Assembly: GCA_021030915.1 (NCBI GenBank)
Contig: JAGEMR010000054.1
Coordinates: forward strand, 1 to 64,000
Reading direction: 5' to 3'
Length of the DNA: 64,000 nt
Source: Astrothelium macrocarpum
Taxonomy: Eukaryota; Ascomycota; Dothideomycetes; Trypetheliales; Trypetheliaceae
A program made the translations under genes and the position numbers. Below are positions 47,842 to 59,621 of the stretch, one piece after another. Numbering within the stretch: the stretch's first letter is position 1; the number at the start of each line of letters is the position of its first letter. The notes under the pieces were generated by a model. The model had not been told where the DNA came from. It saw only the letters and a program-made list of their open reading frames with translations, and searched no databases.

Positions 47842-49194
47842 TGTGAACTTGAGAGTCTGGTCTAATTGACAACGACGCTATCTTGGATGGCCCAAAGATG
47901 GAAGCGATGGGAGAAAAGAGATATGCCTACCAGAACAGATCCGGAGTCTTCCTCGAATTTATAGATATTCCTTACCTGACCGACGACTCGAGGAAGTCAC
48001 TTTAGAAGGCCAGTCATGGCTCAATTCTTAGAGCGTGTTTCACATAGAAGGTGGTACAGGAGGATAGCACCAGATAGGCATACTGGATGCCTTATCAATG
48101 CATGTTCGCTTTCGAATCTGCTCGATTCACGTCATTACCCCCTTATAAGAGACAAGATCTTCTTCAAAGTACCCTTCATGGTATTCTTCATGATACTTTG
48201 GCAGCACTTCATCTGTAAGCGAGACGGCATGGATAGCCGTCTCCCCGTCTCGTTGAAAGTAGAATCAAACTCAGGAGAAGTGAAGTGTAAGAGTCAGAGC
48301 CTCAGTCTACGAAAAGTAGCAGATCCCGGTTATGTATGCCAAGACCAATGAGTCAATCACTAACATAGGGTTTTGGGTTCTAAGAAGCAGCTATCACCTC
48401 AATGCTGCCCTGGCTATGTATCTGATGAGCTAGAGAATAGATGGACAAGCATCTTGCTTCGGAATGAGAATGTGAAGAATTGGGATAAGAACCAGAACAG
48501 CCTGTTCCTTTCAGGACAAATGAGGGATTAATCAAGAATGATGATGCATTCAAGCTGTAGAATTTGATTTTTAAAATCTAGGAGGCGAGTGATTGGATGA
48601 GGACGGCTCTTTTCTGCCCTGTAATAAAGGGTTTCCATTTTCGTGACTATCCCGTGGTGTGGATAAAAATTTTTTTTTCCCCTTCATCATGGACGTCAAC
48701 AGTTGCTGTAGGCACAGCACTCAAGCGCGTCGGAGTGGTAGTGTGTGATCAACAGTGCATGATCAGCAATGCATGTCCATCTAATTCGATTGGATCAAAA
48801 AAATGGGTCCAGATGAGAGATGATAAACAACGGGACAAATAGGGCATGATCCGTAGAAAATCACGCCAACCGAACGAATGAGAGAACATATAGTCAGCCT
48901 TAATCGTCTTCGATCCATGGATATTTCCTATACTGATGCGATCTTTACGATCAACAGCCGGAGATAAACGAGCGCTGCAGCAGGGGATGAAGCCAAGGAT
49001 GTCGTGCCAGGGTAGCCTCGTAGCTGGATTGAGTAGTCACGTGTAAGCTAAGCCAAGATTGACCTAGTATATTGGATCTATATGGGGTTAGCTCAGCTAA
49101 ATGAATTGACGCTGGTACGACATTTCCAATTTCACCTGAGTTGATGCTGACATGATGAATTACTATAACGTGCAGAGGCTGAAGGCTGAACTCT
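47842..49194. other. PKS upstream region and 3' flank of the amidohydrolase
   Basis: About 1.35 kb with no supported gene; the 111-codon plus-strand frame at 48016-48351 has no motif. It holds the PKS promoter. Confidence 0.4.
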
Positions 49195-50307
49195 TTACGA
49201 GTCCAATCGCAAGACTCTCCTCGCGTTTCCTCCCATAATGGCAGAACGAGTTTCTTCTTTAACTAGTCCTGATTTGCGAATGGCTTCCGAGTTCAGGGTT
49301 ACACTTGCCCATTCCTGGTCACCGTCTCCCTCCAATGGCGGAAAGAATGGGTGGTCTGTTCCAAACATTAATCTGTCCGGCCCGCTTGCTGCTACAGCGC
49401 TTTGCATTCCAACCTCTGAGTAGATGACTGCATCGAGGTAAATATTTTTACTTAGTACATCCCAGATTTTCCGTCGGTTCTCAACTTTTCCCGCGTCCAT
49501 AAGGTGTCTGTCATGTAGAATGCAGCTTTCTATTCGTCCAGCGAGAAACGGCAGCGTTCCACCTGAATGGGCAAGCAGAACCTGCAGTTCGGGGAAACGA
49601 TCGAATACGCCGCTAAGCAACATTCTGGTCACTGCAATGGTGGTTTCTAGTGGAAATCCAAGTGCAAGTGGAAGTACATGGCCGTAGTCGCTCGCTCTAG
49701 GCCCATATACACTGGTAGGCAAACCGTAGTGTGGATGCAGAAAGATCAAGGAGTTGGTCTCCTCTAGAGCTTTGTATACTGGGTTCAGAGTAGGATCATC
49801 CAGTCCAGAGCCGAGTCCAGAGGTGCCCATAATCACGCCGCGGAGATATTTGAGCTCTTGCAATCGTTTTATTTCGACAACGATCTGTTCTACAGGAGCA
49901 GAAAGGGGTAATGTTCCGAACGCAAAAAGCCTCCCTGGATTCTTCGCACACATGGCATCGATCTCATCATTTACCCTTCTAGCAACTTCGGCTCCCTCCT
50001 TGCTCGGCAGAAAGTCTAACCAGGGATTGGCAAGTGAAATAACAGAAGTCTCAATGCTGTGTTGATCCATGAAAGCAAGCTTCCGGCGAATGTCGAAATA
50101 GTCTGGCTCAATTGGGCGTCCACGAGATATTGAAGGCGTTTCTGGATCATTCTCGCCTGGTAAAATGATAAGTCGAGAGCCTGCATCTTCAAAATCGCGG
50201 ACCATTGGGACGGTGGTGCGAGAGCGGAGCAGAGCCATGTATGACGGTGGGTAAATATGTGTGTGTATGTCCACAGTCCCTGAGGACGATTCCGTAGACT
50301 TGCTCAT
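49195..50307 (-). CDS. Amidohydrolase-2 family decarboxylase (ACMSD / 6-MSA decarboxylase-like)
   Basis: Single exon of 370 residues. The metal site is visible: HTHIYPP (His15, His17), FLHPHYG, LLAHSGGTLPFLAGR and FGTDHPFF with the catalytic Asp. These marks define the aminocarboxymuconate-semialdehyde decarboxylase-like subgroup, whose members remove a ring carboxyl from aromatic acids by a Zn-dependent, O2-independent mechanism. Fungal relatives act on PKS-derived benzoic acids such as 6-methylsalicylate. It lies 1.35 kb upstream of a TE-less PKS and could decarboxylate its product; this is inference. Divergent from the 2OG oxygenase. Confidence 0.88.
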   Translation of the reverse strand: MSKSTESSSGTVDIHTHIYPPSYMALLRSRTTVPMVRDFEDAGSRLIILPGENDPETPSISRGRPIEPDYFDIRRKLAFMDQHSIETSVISLANPWLDFLPSKEGAEVARRVNDEIDAMCAKNPGRLFAFGTLPLSAPVEQIVVEIKRLQELKYLRGVIMGTSGLGSGLDDPTLNPVYKALEETNSLIFLHPHYGLPTSVYGPRASDYGHVLPLALGFPLETTIAVTRMLLSGVFDRFPELQVLLAHSGGTLPFLAGRIESCILHDRHLMDAGKVENRRKIWDVLSKNIYLDAVIYSEVGMQSAVAASGPDRLMFGTDHPFFPPLEGDGDQEWASVTLNSEAIRKSGLVKEETRSAIMGGNARRVLRLDS

Positions 50308-50696
50308 AGTAATAGTATCTCTTATTTGGTCGGATGAGAGTTATTGAGACGAGAGAAGGGTCAGGTCAGTTACACTGTCGAGAGAGATTGAATGGAAAGA
50401 GTTCAAAGGTCACGAAGTGTTCTATAGGCGCGCTTCTCAATTGAACTACACGTGATTTGTCTGCTGTGGCGCTGGATACGAGTTTGGTTCTCGTGACCTA
50501 ACTGCTTGAAGTCTTTGGTCTCTGCCAGGGTCTTATCACCGTTGACCCCACTATCAACACGCTACCACATCAGGCAGTCCTACCGAACATTCGAAGTCTC
50601 AGATGTCTAAAAGTGGGGTGCAACTCACACCGGAATTTACTCTCTGACAACAAATTCTCCTCTTCGATGTAGAATTGTGCAAGCTGAAGGAAACAG
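50308..50696. promoter_or_regulatory. Divergent promoter, amidohydrolase / 2OG oxygenase
   Basis: 389 bp between opposite starts. A shared control region fits two enzymes of one pathway; no motif is claimed. Confidence 0.45.
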
Positions 50697-51842
50697 ATGG
50701 CAACGGAAACCGCAGTCTCCAAAGACAATCTCCACATCCCCGTTCGTCTCCTTCCCTACCATCCCCATAAAGTCTTAACCATATTGAATGCTCAATAGCT
50801 CATCGACTTCTCCCTTTTCACCGCTTCGTCTCCCGCTTCAAAGCAAGAAGTTGCGCGCGCCGTTCTCCACGGCTTCACCACAGCCGGGTTTATCTATCTC
50901 AAAAACCACCCTATCCCCGCCGGCGTCGTTGAGCAAGTCTTCACCGAGTCCGCCAAGTTCTTTGCCCGCCCCAAGGAACAAAAAGAGGCACTAGCGTGGA
51001 CGATCCCGCGAGCGAACAGAGGGTACAGTGCTCTGGGACAAGAAAAGGTTACACAAATCACGGATAAGAACGATGTCGAAAAGTTGAGGGATGAAGTACC
51101 AGACCTAAAAGAGAGCTTCGAAATCGGACGAGAAGGCGAGGAAGGATGTCCCAACGAATGGCCCGACGAGAAACTATACAATCATCCCAACGGACATGAC
51201 AACTCGACCACCAGCACTGCGAGCACCACCACACAAGACAAAGCCCAAGCCCTCCAATTCAAAGCCACCATGCAAGACTTCTTCCAGCAATGCCAACACC
51301 TCAACACCCTCGTCATGCGCGCCATCGCCCTCGGCCTCGCCCTCCCGGAGACCTTCTTCGACTCATACACCGACATCGGCGACAACACGCTGCGCCTGCT
51401 GCACTACCCGGCGGTGGCCAAGCGCGTCTTCGCGCAGAACAGGCGCCAGGTGCGCGCGGGCGCCCACACCGACTACGGCAGCATCACGCTGCTGTTCCAG
51501 GACCTGCGCGGCGGCCTGCAGGTGCTGAGCCCGCAGGGCACGTTCGTCGACGCCACGCCCATCCCCGGCACGATTGTCGTGAATGCCGCGGATCTGCTGG
51601 CGCGCTGGTCGAATGATGTGATTAAGTCGACGAAGCATCGCGTGGTGGAGCCGCCCGCGCCCGAGGAGGGGGAGGTGCATCCGCCGCGGTATTCGGTGGC
51701 GTATTTTTGTAATCCGAATTTTGAGAGGTTGATTGATGCTATTCCCGGGACGTTTGAGGATGGTGTGGTGGGGAAGGAGAAGAAGTATGAAGCTGTGACT
51801 TCGGGCGAGTATCTTGTGAGAAGGCTAGAGGCAACGTATTGA
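50697..51842 (+). CDS. 2-oxoglutarate/Fe(II)-dependent oxygenase (isopenicillin-N-synthase-like)
   Basis: Two exons (50697-50741 and 50799-51842; 57-nt intron, donor GTTCGT, acceptor TAG) give 362 residues. The N-terminal DIOX_N domain has LIDFSLF, GFIYLKNHP and FFARPKEQK. The C-terminal double-stranded helix carries the iron ligands His and Asp in GAHTDYGS, the distal His in STKHRVV, and the 2OG-binding Arg in PRYSVAYF. It would hydroxylate, desaturate or cyclise a small molecule. A Ser/Thr-rich insert (NSTTSTASTTT) is unusual. Third codon positions turn strongly G/C from about 51200 on, unlike the first exon and neighbouring genes, so the second half has an atypical composition. Confidence 0.9.
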
Positions 51843-52672
51843 GTGAAATGATGAGATGGGGTTGGCAATCTGGAAAACGTGATTTTGTTTCAGCAGGCGG
51901 CATGTTGTCAAAATTTGATGGTATTCAAGTATCGATATTTTGTCTAAGATTAGCCGTAAACGTAAAGCCAACTAACCCTCCAAGAGTTCTCAGTCTAAAA
52001 ATGATCGTAGCATATTCCGAGATCTGCCACTGCAGGACGGCTTCTTGGAAAAGATACCCAATGTCACACAGCCTTCTTCATTGTGCAATGGCTCCAGTTT
52101 TCTGTACGCCGCTTATGTCACAATAGGCCCCACTCACATCCTCATCACTCATCGACTTTGACCAAGTTCCTCGGCAGTAAAGATATTCACTGAAATATCT
52201 GCATCATGTTGAAATCCCACGGCAATTCGGCCCAGCTATTCGAACTTAGTGGCCCGCCCGAGATTGATTGCTTTCACGATTGAGGACACCTGAGTGCGGG
52301 CGGGTCATACCCAGAGGTGCCTATCCGATCAGGTTTCTCTATTGCGATCGTCCCATAGGAAGGACGAGCCTCGAGCTTGGATCGATATCTTCTCGTTCGA
52401 TCAACGTCATCAGCTCCTCAACAGCCCCGTAGAAGATCTGAGTCTCGATCCGCCGTGGAGTGTCAGGTGTGCATGGCGAAAGTCCGATCCATGAACTCTG
52501 ATTCTGGAGCTTCTTTTGGGCTACGAAGAGGTTTTGTTACTCCTCGAGATAAAATAGTAGATAAGAAGCAAGCGGCCCAGATCTGGAATCTCAAATCATG
52601 TAGTTCGACATGACGCTTCGTCTCAGCTATCCAATTTCGTAAACAAATTCGTGGCTTCATCTTGACATACAT
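51843..52672. other. 3' intergenic region, nothing recognised
   Basis: 830 bp between the convergent 2OG oxygenase and pepsin-like genes. No supported gene or RNA. Confidence 0.45.
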
Positions 52673-54595
52673 TCAAGGCAATTCGTAAGGCGTTGACTGG
52701 TGAGGGGAGTAAGCTTGCCCATAAGTTGACTGCGTCGACGATCCGTGCTGAGATCCGTACGGTGAAGGGCCCCACTGCGAATCACTCTGGCTTCCATGGC
52801 TGCTTCCCCATCCAACATGGGGACTGAGCACACCCGGAGAAGTTGTTTGGCTTCCCAAAGTGCCTGTCATCCCACTTTGTCGTCCTGTGCGCCAGGTTCC
52901 ACCGCCCTCTGAGGACATCTCATACACACGGTCGTTTATGGCACCCACAGGCTGGTCAGGCTTGTTGGAAGGCAACTCGCTTCGGACTATTCCTTGGCCG
53001 TCCAGTTCTCTGAATTCGTTGCTGTGCAATTCTTGCGCGTTTTGTTGTGCAAGAAGCATTTGCTTCCTTTCACGGCTGTAGAACGAGTCTTCCAAGTATG
53101 GAAGATCTTCGGCGCCATGAACCTCGTTTCCAGTTGCGGGCTTGCGATCAGTCCAGAAGTTGGAGTCTTTTGGCGGAACTCGTTGTCGGCTTTGGCGTCG
53201 ACGTCGGAAGAAAATAAAGGCACCAATGGCTATAAGGATAAGTACAGCTGCCCCGCCAACAGCAATCCCAGCAATTGCACCTGTACCCAGACCTTTCTTG
53301 GCTGGAGCGCCAGTTGGAGTTGCAGACGCAGAGTTTGATGGATCGATTATTTCAATCTGTGGAGATGGAAGAGGATCTGGCCAAGCTGCTTGAGAAATGG
53401 AAAAATTCTGTCGTTCGTAATCGACAATGAGGTAGGCCTCTTGCAACAAAGTTCGTCCGATGGTATATTGCGTACTGTTTGCCGCTCGACGGATCGGGAA
53501 ATAATTATAGGATGACTGATAGATTGGCCATGTTACCTGCATGTCGAACGCGGCATAAGGCAAGACAATATTTATACTATTACCGCTGTTATAAGCAGTA
53601 TTCCCGAGCGCTATAGTGATGTTAGGATTCATTTGTTGCAGTTGTGCGTGAACTGTTCCATTGAGGACATATAGCTCGGAGTCGGGATCGTAGATAAGGC
53701 CGAAAGCGTTGGCCATCGAGTCGCAGATAGATTCTGGTAGCCAGAGCTCTTCAACGCTGGTATCAAGGACAGAGAGGTGACCGGTAGTTGTGAATGATTG
53801 AAGGCCTTGGAAGCTGTCTGAAGTGATAATGGATTGAACACCAACAGTCAGCGGGGTAGCTGCGGCAGTCGCAAAAGTAAATGAGAGATCATTTGGTGTG
53901 AAACGTGTAGAGTCATAACCGCCCAGAATAAGGCTACCGTCCACTTGCTTCAGTCCTGGAGAGTTGTTAGTTGGTAGTGACAATCAACAACCAGCGGTTC
54001 AACACTCACGATAAGGATTGCCAGCGGTGTAGCCAAAAGAGAGGCTGGGAATTGAGTTGTTATTCTTGAGGCTTTGCAAAAGTGTGGGAATAGGTGTACT
54101 GGCGCTCGAAAAGCTCAACGGTTGAATGCCCAAACCCAGTTCTCCCAAGAACAAGTCCTTATCAGGAACGGCGGCGACGACGGAATGACCAACGGAGATT
54201 GCTGATGTGTCTTGGGAGGATCCAAGTTGAATCGTGTCATAGCCTTGAAGTCCATTACCGGTAATATTGAGACGCTGCTCAACGTCCACTGCGTACAATC
54301 CGATCAAAGACCAGGTGGATGATTCATTTGACTCAAATCCCGGGTTTTGAACTCCATTAAAGAGGCCTACACCTCGAAGGTCCGGGCAGTTGGGCACATC
54401 GTATTGCGTACATCCTTGAGCGACAGGAATCCAAGTCTCTGAGCTGGCGGTTGAGACGAGAACGCGAAAATCTTGCGGTGGTGAACCGACACTGATGCTA
54501 AAGGTCGACCAGTTGCCTTTGGCGCCATCAAATTGTTGACTGGGAGGCACGACGTATGGGGCTGGGACGGTGGTCTGCCGCAGGCTCAAGGCCAT
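52673..54595 (-). CDS. Pepsin-like (A1 fold) membrane protein, probably catalytically dead
   Basis: Two exons (54595-54010 and 53955-52673; 54-nt intron) give 622 residues. The A1-fold region (~25-400) has FSISVGSPPQDFRV, then VSTASSETW where active peptidases have DTGSSxxW, so the first catalytic Asp is replaced. The second site, VLDTSVEELWLP, keeps an Asp. LGGYDS and N-glycosylation sequons follow. A TM helix (GAIAGIAVGGAAVLILIAIG) with RRRRQSRQR anchors it, and the ~190-residue cytosolic tail is Ser/Gln/Gly/Tyr-rich. Fungi have many such 'wall-sensor-like' A1 relatives without protease activity. The start is doubtful: MALSLRQ lies where mature proteins begin, and the in-frame codons upstream (LLRLPFPA) look like the end of a signal peptide but follow a TGA. 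Confidence 0.82.
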
Positions 54596-55785
54596 GGCGG
54601 GAAAAGGCAGTCGTAGTAATCAGGACGAAAAATGCATCCAATCTGCCATTATCCACCCAGCTCTTCTTCTGTATCAAGCAGCCATGTTGCGATTGTCTCA
54701 CAGAGAAAAAAAGATAAGTGTGCGCAAGCGGTTCGATTACACATAGGGGGCTAGACATCCGGCCGGTCACCAGGGATGTGGAGACAAAAGAGATGCTAGC
54801 TGCGATGGCTGCGTCTCGAAATAGCAATTCCACGATGCACAAGGTGTACAGCAGGGGTTGCTCGAAGGTTTGCCAAGAGTCAAGGCTCTGATTCGCCTTT
54901 ATCTTCTGAAACGGTTGGCTAGCGCAGCCCGCATCTCTTAGCAGCTGTTGGTTTTCAGCTCTGGCGGCTTAGCCAGAACTCGATTGGGCAACCATTCCAC
55001 GGGAGTTCACGGCAATATAACGAATGTTTTTCAATGAAGTCCCTGTAATTTGGGCCTTGCAGATGCTCGCCAAAGCGACGATGCGAACATGTCGTCTCGC
55101 ACAACCATGCGCACCATTGCTGGCAATCTGGTGAACACTGCCCGATAGATGTTGAACACGAACGAGCTGACTTGGATAGCTGTGCTTAGCTTTGGTGTAC
55201 TCTTGCCCATTACGAAGTAGCGTCAGCTACTAATGACTCTGATGTGTATTAGTGCCAGGCACGAGGGTGCGGAAGGTGGTAGTGGCACTGTGGCTTGATC
55301 CACTTCGCCTTTTGCGGTGAACGCTCGCCTCGTTCATCAAAAGCCCAGCCCCTAAGCGTACCCTGCAATGGGGCCATGAGAGCGCGCCGCTACTATTGCA
55401 TGAAGGCTTGCTTTGGCTTGCATTTATCCCATTCGCAATTCCGGACAGGGTGGTGAGCCGAGATATGACAATTCGCTCGTAACATGCGGCTGCTTTTGGG
55501 GGGCCTTTCTACTATGTAGGACCGGCACAAGTTAAACTTTTCCGCTCACAAGGAGATCATTATACCCACTCACCGGTGGCTTGTTGTGTTCGCTAAGGCT
55601 TACTCAGTAGTTCCTTTTTGCTTTGCATTGTAATTACTCCTATCAGTTGTTTTTTCTTTGCACCCAAAGTATTTCACAATCATTTCTTCGTGTAGGCCAT
55701 CACCATCCGATCATTTTCTTTCGTTTCAACAACACAATCTTCCCTCGTTCTTTTCGTTTGGTTTTGGAATTTCAAGACATTCCCC
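54596..55785. other. Divergent intergenic region before the GPI adhesin-like gene
   Basis: 1.19 kb. It holds the upstream sequence of the pepsin-like and adhesin-like genes; CT-rich leader sequence lies close to 55600-55785. No gene is supported. Confidence 0.45.
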
Positions 55786-58700
55786 ATGATGTGGGGTTCT
55801 TTGATCTTAAAGGATGTGGTGATATGTTCCATTGCTGTGTGGAGTGGACTAACCTTTGCACAACTTTCCACTCCCACAACTCTCTCTCCAACGACAATAC
55901 AGTCCGGCATCACGGCTGCACCTCCTTCGTGCAGTGGCTGTCAATTCGGCGCGCTCGACTCCACCCTCCTGACATTTCCAGCGGATATCTCCACAACCTC
56001 TGTTTTCCTTACTGTTACTGCAATCCCCTATGTCACTGTCATTGATGGCAGCAGTAGTACATTCTCTACAGAGTATGTCACCGAACTTACAACCGTGACT
56101 GAACAAGTTGGAAATGTTTCTACTTCATATGGTTCCTTTACGGGAACTCCTACGCAACAACTCGTCTGGACAACACATGATTTGACATTGTGAGATGCCT
56201 ATCTCAGTTTTTCCGTCCTTGTGCTAATTTGATCAGAACATATCCTACCACATACGTCTATTACGATGAATTTGTTGCGGGTGCCAAACATCTCGTTGCT
56301 GAATCGGGGACCTTGACATCCTGTTACCGTCCCCTGGAAACCATCGCGCCCACAAACCCCATCCAATATCAAAACCTCATTTTTCCCTTGAATGCCAACC
56401 AAAGCACTGACAGCGGTGTCAATCCACTACCTGCTCAGCTACTCAATTACATTGGCGGCTACGACTGGGTTCAGTCCATCATGTCTGGCACTCCTCTAAG
56501 TAGCTGCTTGCCTCCAACCGCAACCATGGTACCTCAAGGCCAGGCGTCGGTCAAGCCCCGGGAGTTGGATCCTAGAGATCAATTTCCTCGTCTTGTTGTT
56601 CCTAGGGATGGCTTTAACACTTCGCAAACGGCAACAACCCCGCCAGGGAAACCTTCCAACGCACCTCAATCTGTAAGTGGTATTGGTGGTGCTTCACCGG
56701 TGCAGTTAAGTACGGTACACCAGCTAACGACGGTGACGGGACCGCCGATTGTGGAGAGAGCTCCTCCTGGTATCGGCGCGCCTGCATCGCCCACCGCCCA
56801 ACCGGCCGTAAGTCCGCACCTTCCGCCTTCCGGCAGTCCAGGCGGAAGCATACCAACTTCAGGTCCCGGTGGTTCGGGTTCGGGAGGTTCTGGTTTGGGG
56901 GGCTCAGGATCAGGCGGCTCCGGATCGGGAAACCCAGGATCTGGAGGCTCGGGTCAGTCTGGGTCGGGTAGCTCAGGATCGGGCAGCTCAGGATCGGGCA
57001 GCTCAGGATCAGGCAGCTCAGGGTCGGGCAGTTCTGGGTCGGGCAGCTCGGGATCGGGCAGCTCTGGATCAGGAACGTCTGGTTCTGGGCAGTCCGGGTC
57101 AGGAGTTTCTCAACCAGGAAAGTCAGGCTCGAGCTCAGGAGGAGCGGCTCCAGGCAGCAGCCCTGGCAATCCCATCTCCCAACCGTCGAGCAGCCCTTCA
57201 TCCAACCCTGCTGGTGGCATTGCTGGAATAGTTGGGTCGCACGGTAGTGGAAGCAACGGTGAAGGCAATGGCGGAGGCAACGGCGGAAGTAGCAGTAGTG
57301 GCGCCGGAGGCAGCCGTAGCAGTGGAACAGGCGAAGGCTCGAGCGCTGCAAGCCAAGTTGCGGGAATTCTTGGCTCCCACGGCGGTACCAGCAGCGGAAA
57401 CGGGGAGAGTGGCAGTGGGACCAGCGGTAGCGGAGGAACCAGTGGAGGAGCCAGCGGGGGAACCAACGGAGGTTCTGGAGGTTCCTCGGGCGGAAGTGGC
57501 GGAAGCTTTGCACCAGGAAATGGCGAGGGTTCTAGCTCAGGTACAGGCTCCAGCTCAGGTACAGGCTCAAGCTCAGGCTCAGAATCCGGCTCTGGCTCCA
57601 CTGGATCTGGAAGCGGTAGCGGTGCCTCTTCCCCTCAAAGTGTCCAGATTGGCAACACTGCTCTTCCAGTCTCTGCTCTCCCTTCTTCCGGCGCTTCATC
57701 AGGTTCTGGTGGCGCGGGTTCCAGTGGCGCGGGTTCTAGTGGATCAGGCTCAAATAGCCCAGGTTCTGGCAGCTCTGGCTCTGGCAACTCTGGCTCTAGC
57801 GGTTCAGGTTCAGGAGGTGTAGTAATCGGAAACTCAATCACTCTTGCACCTGGACATGCCACAACAATCAATGGGGTTCCCGTTTCCCTTCCCACTTCTG
57901 GTTCCGCTTTGGTCATTGGTGGAAGCTCTACTTTCCAAGTCGCTCCTGCAGCGGGCGCCGGTTTTACTCCTGCTCCAAACCCCACAGTTCATGTTGGCGG
58001 ATCCACCATAACAGCAGCTCCCGGTGGCGGCTTTGTCCTTGGTCCTGGTCAAACCCTCACTCCCGGCGGCTCTGCAATCACAGTTTCCGGTAGCACGTTT
58101 AGCATACCCGCTGGAGGTTCCGCCGTCGTCATAAACGGCCAGACTTCTTCATTCCCTGCTGGTACATCCAAGCCAACGATCAGCGTAGGCGGATCAGCCA
58201 TCACTCAAGCACCCGGCGGAAGCTTCGTCCTCAGCCCAGGCGAGACGCTTAAACCCGGCGGACCCGCTCTTACAGTCTCTGGTTCAACGTTCAGCCTCCC
58301 GGCTGGAGGTTCCGCCATCGTCGTCAACGGCCAAACCTCCTCATTCCCAGCTGGTACACCTGCACCAACAATCAACGTCGGCGGATCCGACATCACCCAA
58401 GCACCGGGCGGAAGCTTCGTCCTCGCCCCCGGCGAAACCCTCAAACCCGGCGGCCCCGCCCTCACAGTCTCCGGCACCACATACAGCCTCCCAGCCGGCG
58501 GCTCCGCCATCATCATCAACGGCCAGACCTCCTCCTTCCCCGCCGTCGCGGTAGGCTCCACAGCGGGCGTGCTCACGCTCGGCAGCGAACGACTCACCGC
58601 GCAACCCAACGGCGCCATCGTCTTCGCGCCCGGCACCACGCTCCTCCCCGGCGGCGCCGCGCTCACCATCTCCGGCACGACGTACTCGCTGCCCGCGCTG

Positions 58701-59171
58701 CCCTCCGGGGAGGCAGAATCCGCCATCGTCATCGACGGCCACACGTCGACGCTGGGCCCCGCCAACGCCGCGACTGCGACGACGACAGGCGCGCCCGATC
58801 TGACGCTCGCAGGGCATACGTACGCCGCGACGACTGTGTCTGGGACGCCGCAGTACGTGCTTGGCCCGGGCGAGACGCTGGTGCCTGGCGGCAAGGCGTT
58901 GACGGTGGATGGCGAGACGATCAGTCTGCCGTCGCTGCTGGCTGGGCAGAGCACGGAGAGCGCCGTGGTGATTAATGGGCAGACGTCGGCGTTTGCGACG
59001 TCTGCGTCTGCGTCGACGTTGGGGGGTAGTGGGACGGGGGTTGGGAATTATGTGGCGACCGGTATTGGCGCGAGTAGCGGGTCGTCTGGTAGTGGGACGC
59101 CGAGATTGCTGTTTTTGGATTGGAGATGTTGGGTGAGCGTTGTTGCTGCGGTGGGCTTTTACATGATTTAA
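55786..59171 (+). CDS. Large Ser/Gly-rich GPI-anchored cell-surface (adhesin-like) protein
   Basis: Two exons (55786-56189 and 56237-59171; 47-nt intron, donor GTGAGA, acceptor CAG) give 1,112 residues. A signal peptide (VVICSIAVWSGLTFAQ) is followed by a Thr/Ser-rich N-domain with paired Cys (PPSCSGCQFG) and YPTTYVYYDEFVAG. Next come a Gly/Ser low-complexity stalk (~220-600) with pure GSGSS repeats, then five 55-75-residue modules, three almost identical. The end is GTPRLLFLDWRCWVSVVAAVGFYMI, a GPI-type hydrophobic tail after small residues. Such proteins are covalently wall-bound and mediate adhesion or surface masking. Repeats make copy number prone to change. GC content climbs toward the 3' end (about 58450-59100). 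No named domain recognised. Confidence 0.85.
56959..57073 (+). repeat. 15-bp coding minisatellite (GSGSS units)
   Basis: About eight copies of a GGATCGGGCAGCTCA-type unit, each encoding five residues (GSGSS), with silent third-base changes. In-frame; likely to expand or shrink without breaking the gene. Confidence 0.85.
57993..58568 (+). repeat. Three tandem 192-bp coding repeats (64 residues each)
   Basis: Units start at 57993, 58185 and 58377 with VGGS and hold APGG, LxPGxTLxPGG, TVSGSTFS/TTYS, PAGGSA and NGQTSSFPA. Spacing is exactly 192 bp. Two more distant copies follow (from ~58579 and ~58807), with insertions. Each unit probably forms a beta-rich module. Confidence 0.88.
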
Positions 59172-59621
59172 GAGGTCGAAGACTGTTTCATCTCGTGGAG
59201 GATTTACTTTTGGCATTTTTGGTTTTCTTGTATATGATATGATACCCTTCAGCGGCCGTAAATGTTGTAATGAATGAGGAATGCATAATGGCGTCGAGTG
59301 GAGGTATGAAAAGAGGGCTGGATACAAGATATGGTGGCGTTTCTAATAACATCTAATCAGGGATTCCATAGGTGCATAATTCAATTGAGGCCGGAACATC
59401 GGCTACAGTGAAAGTTTTGCCTATTTCGAGAGGCTTTGAGTTTTACGGTTTGAGTAAAGAGTTGCATCCAGGACGGAAATTAATTTGAGTCATAATTTAT
59501 GAACAGAATCTTCTTGGGCAACATGTCCAAGCGCTTCTTATTTACAAATGTATCACGCGTAAATGCTCTCTTCATATGTCTATGCCATCCGTGTCCTCAT
59601 ATACAGCGGGAATTAAATATC
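59172..59621. other. Convergent 3' region
   Basis: 450 bp between the ends of the adhesin-like and RNase T2 genes. Nothing coding seen. Confidence 0.4.

Noticed and set aside
56614..57513. Long minus-strand frames (up to 299 residues here and 328 residues at 58341-59327)
   Set aside because: They are antisense shadows of the Gly/Ser repeat gene, with Arg/Leu/Pro-biased composition and no motif.
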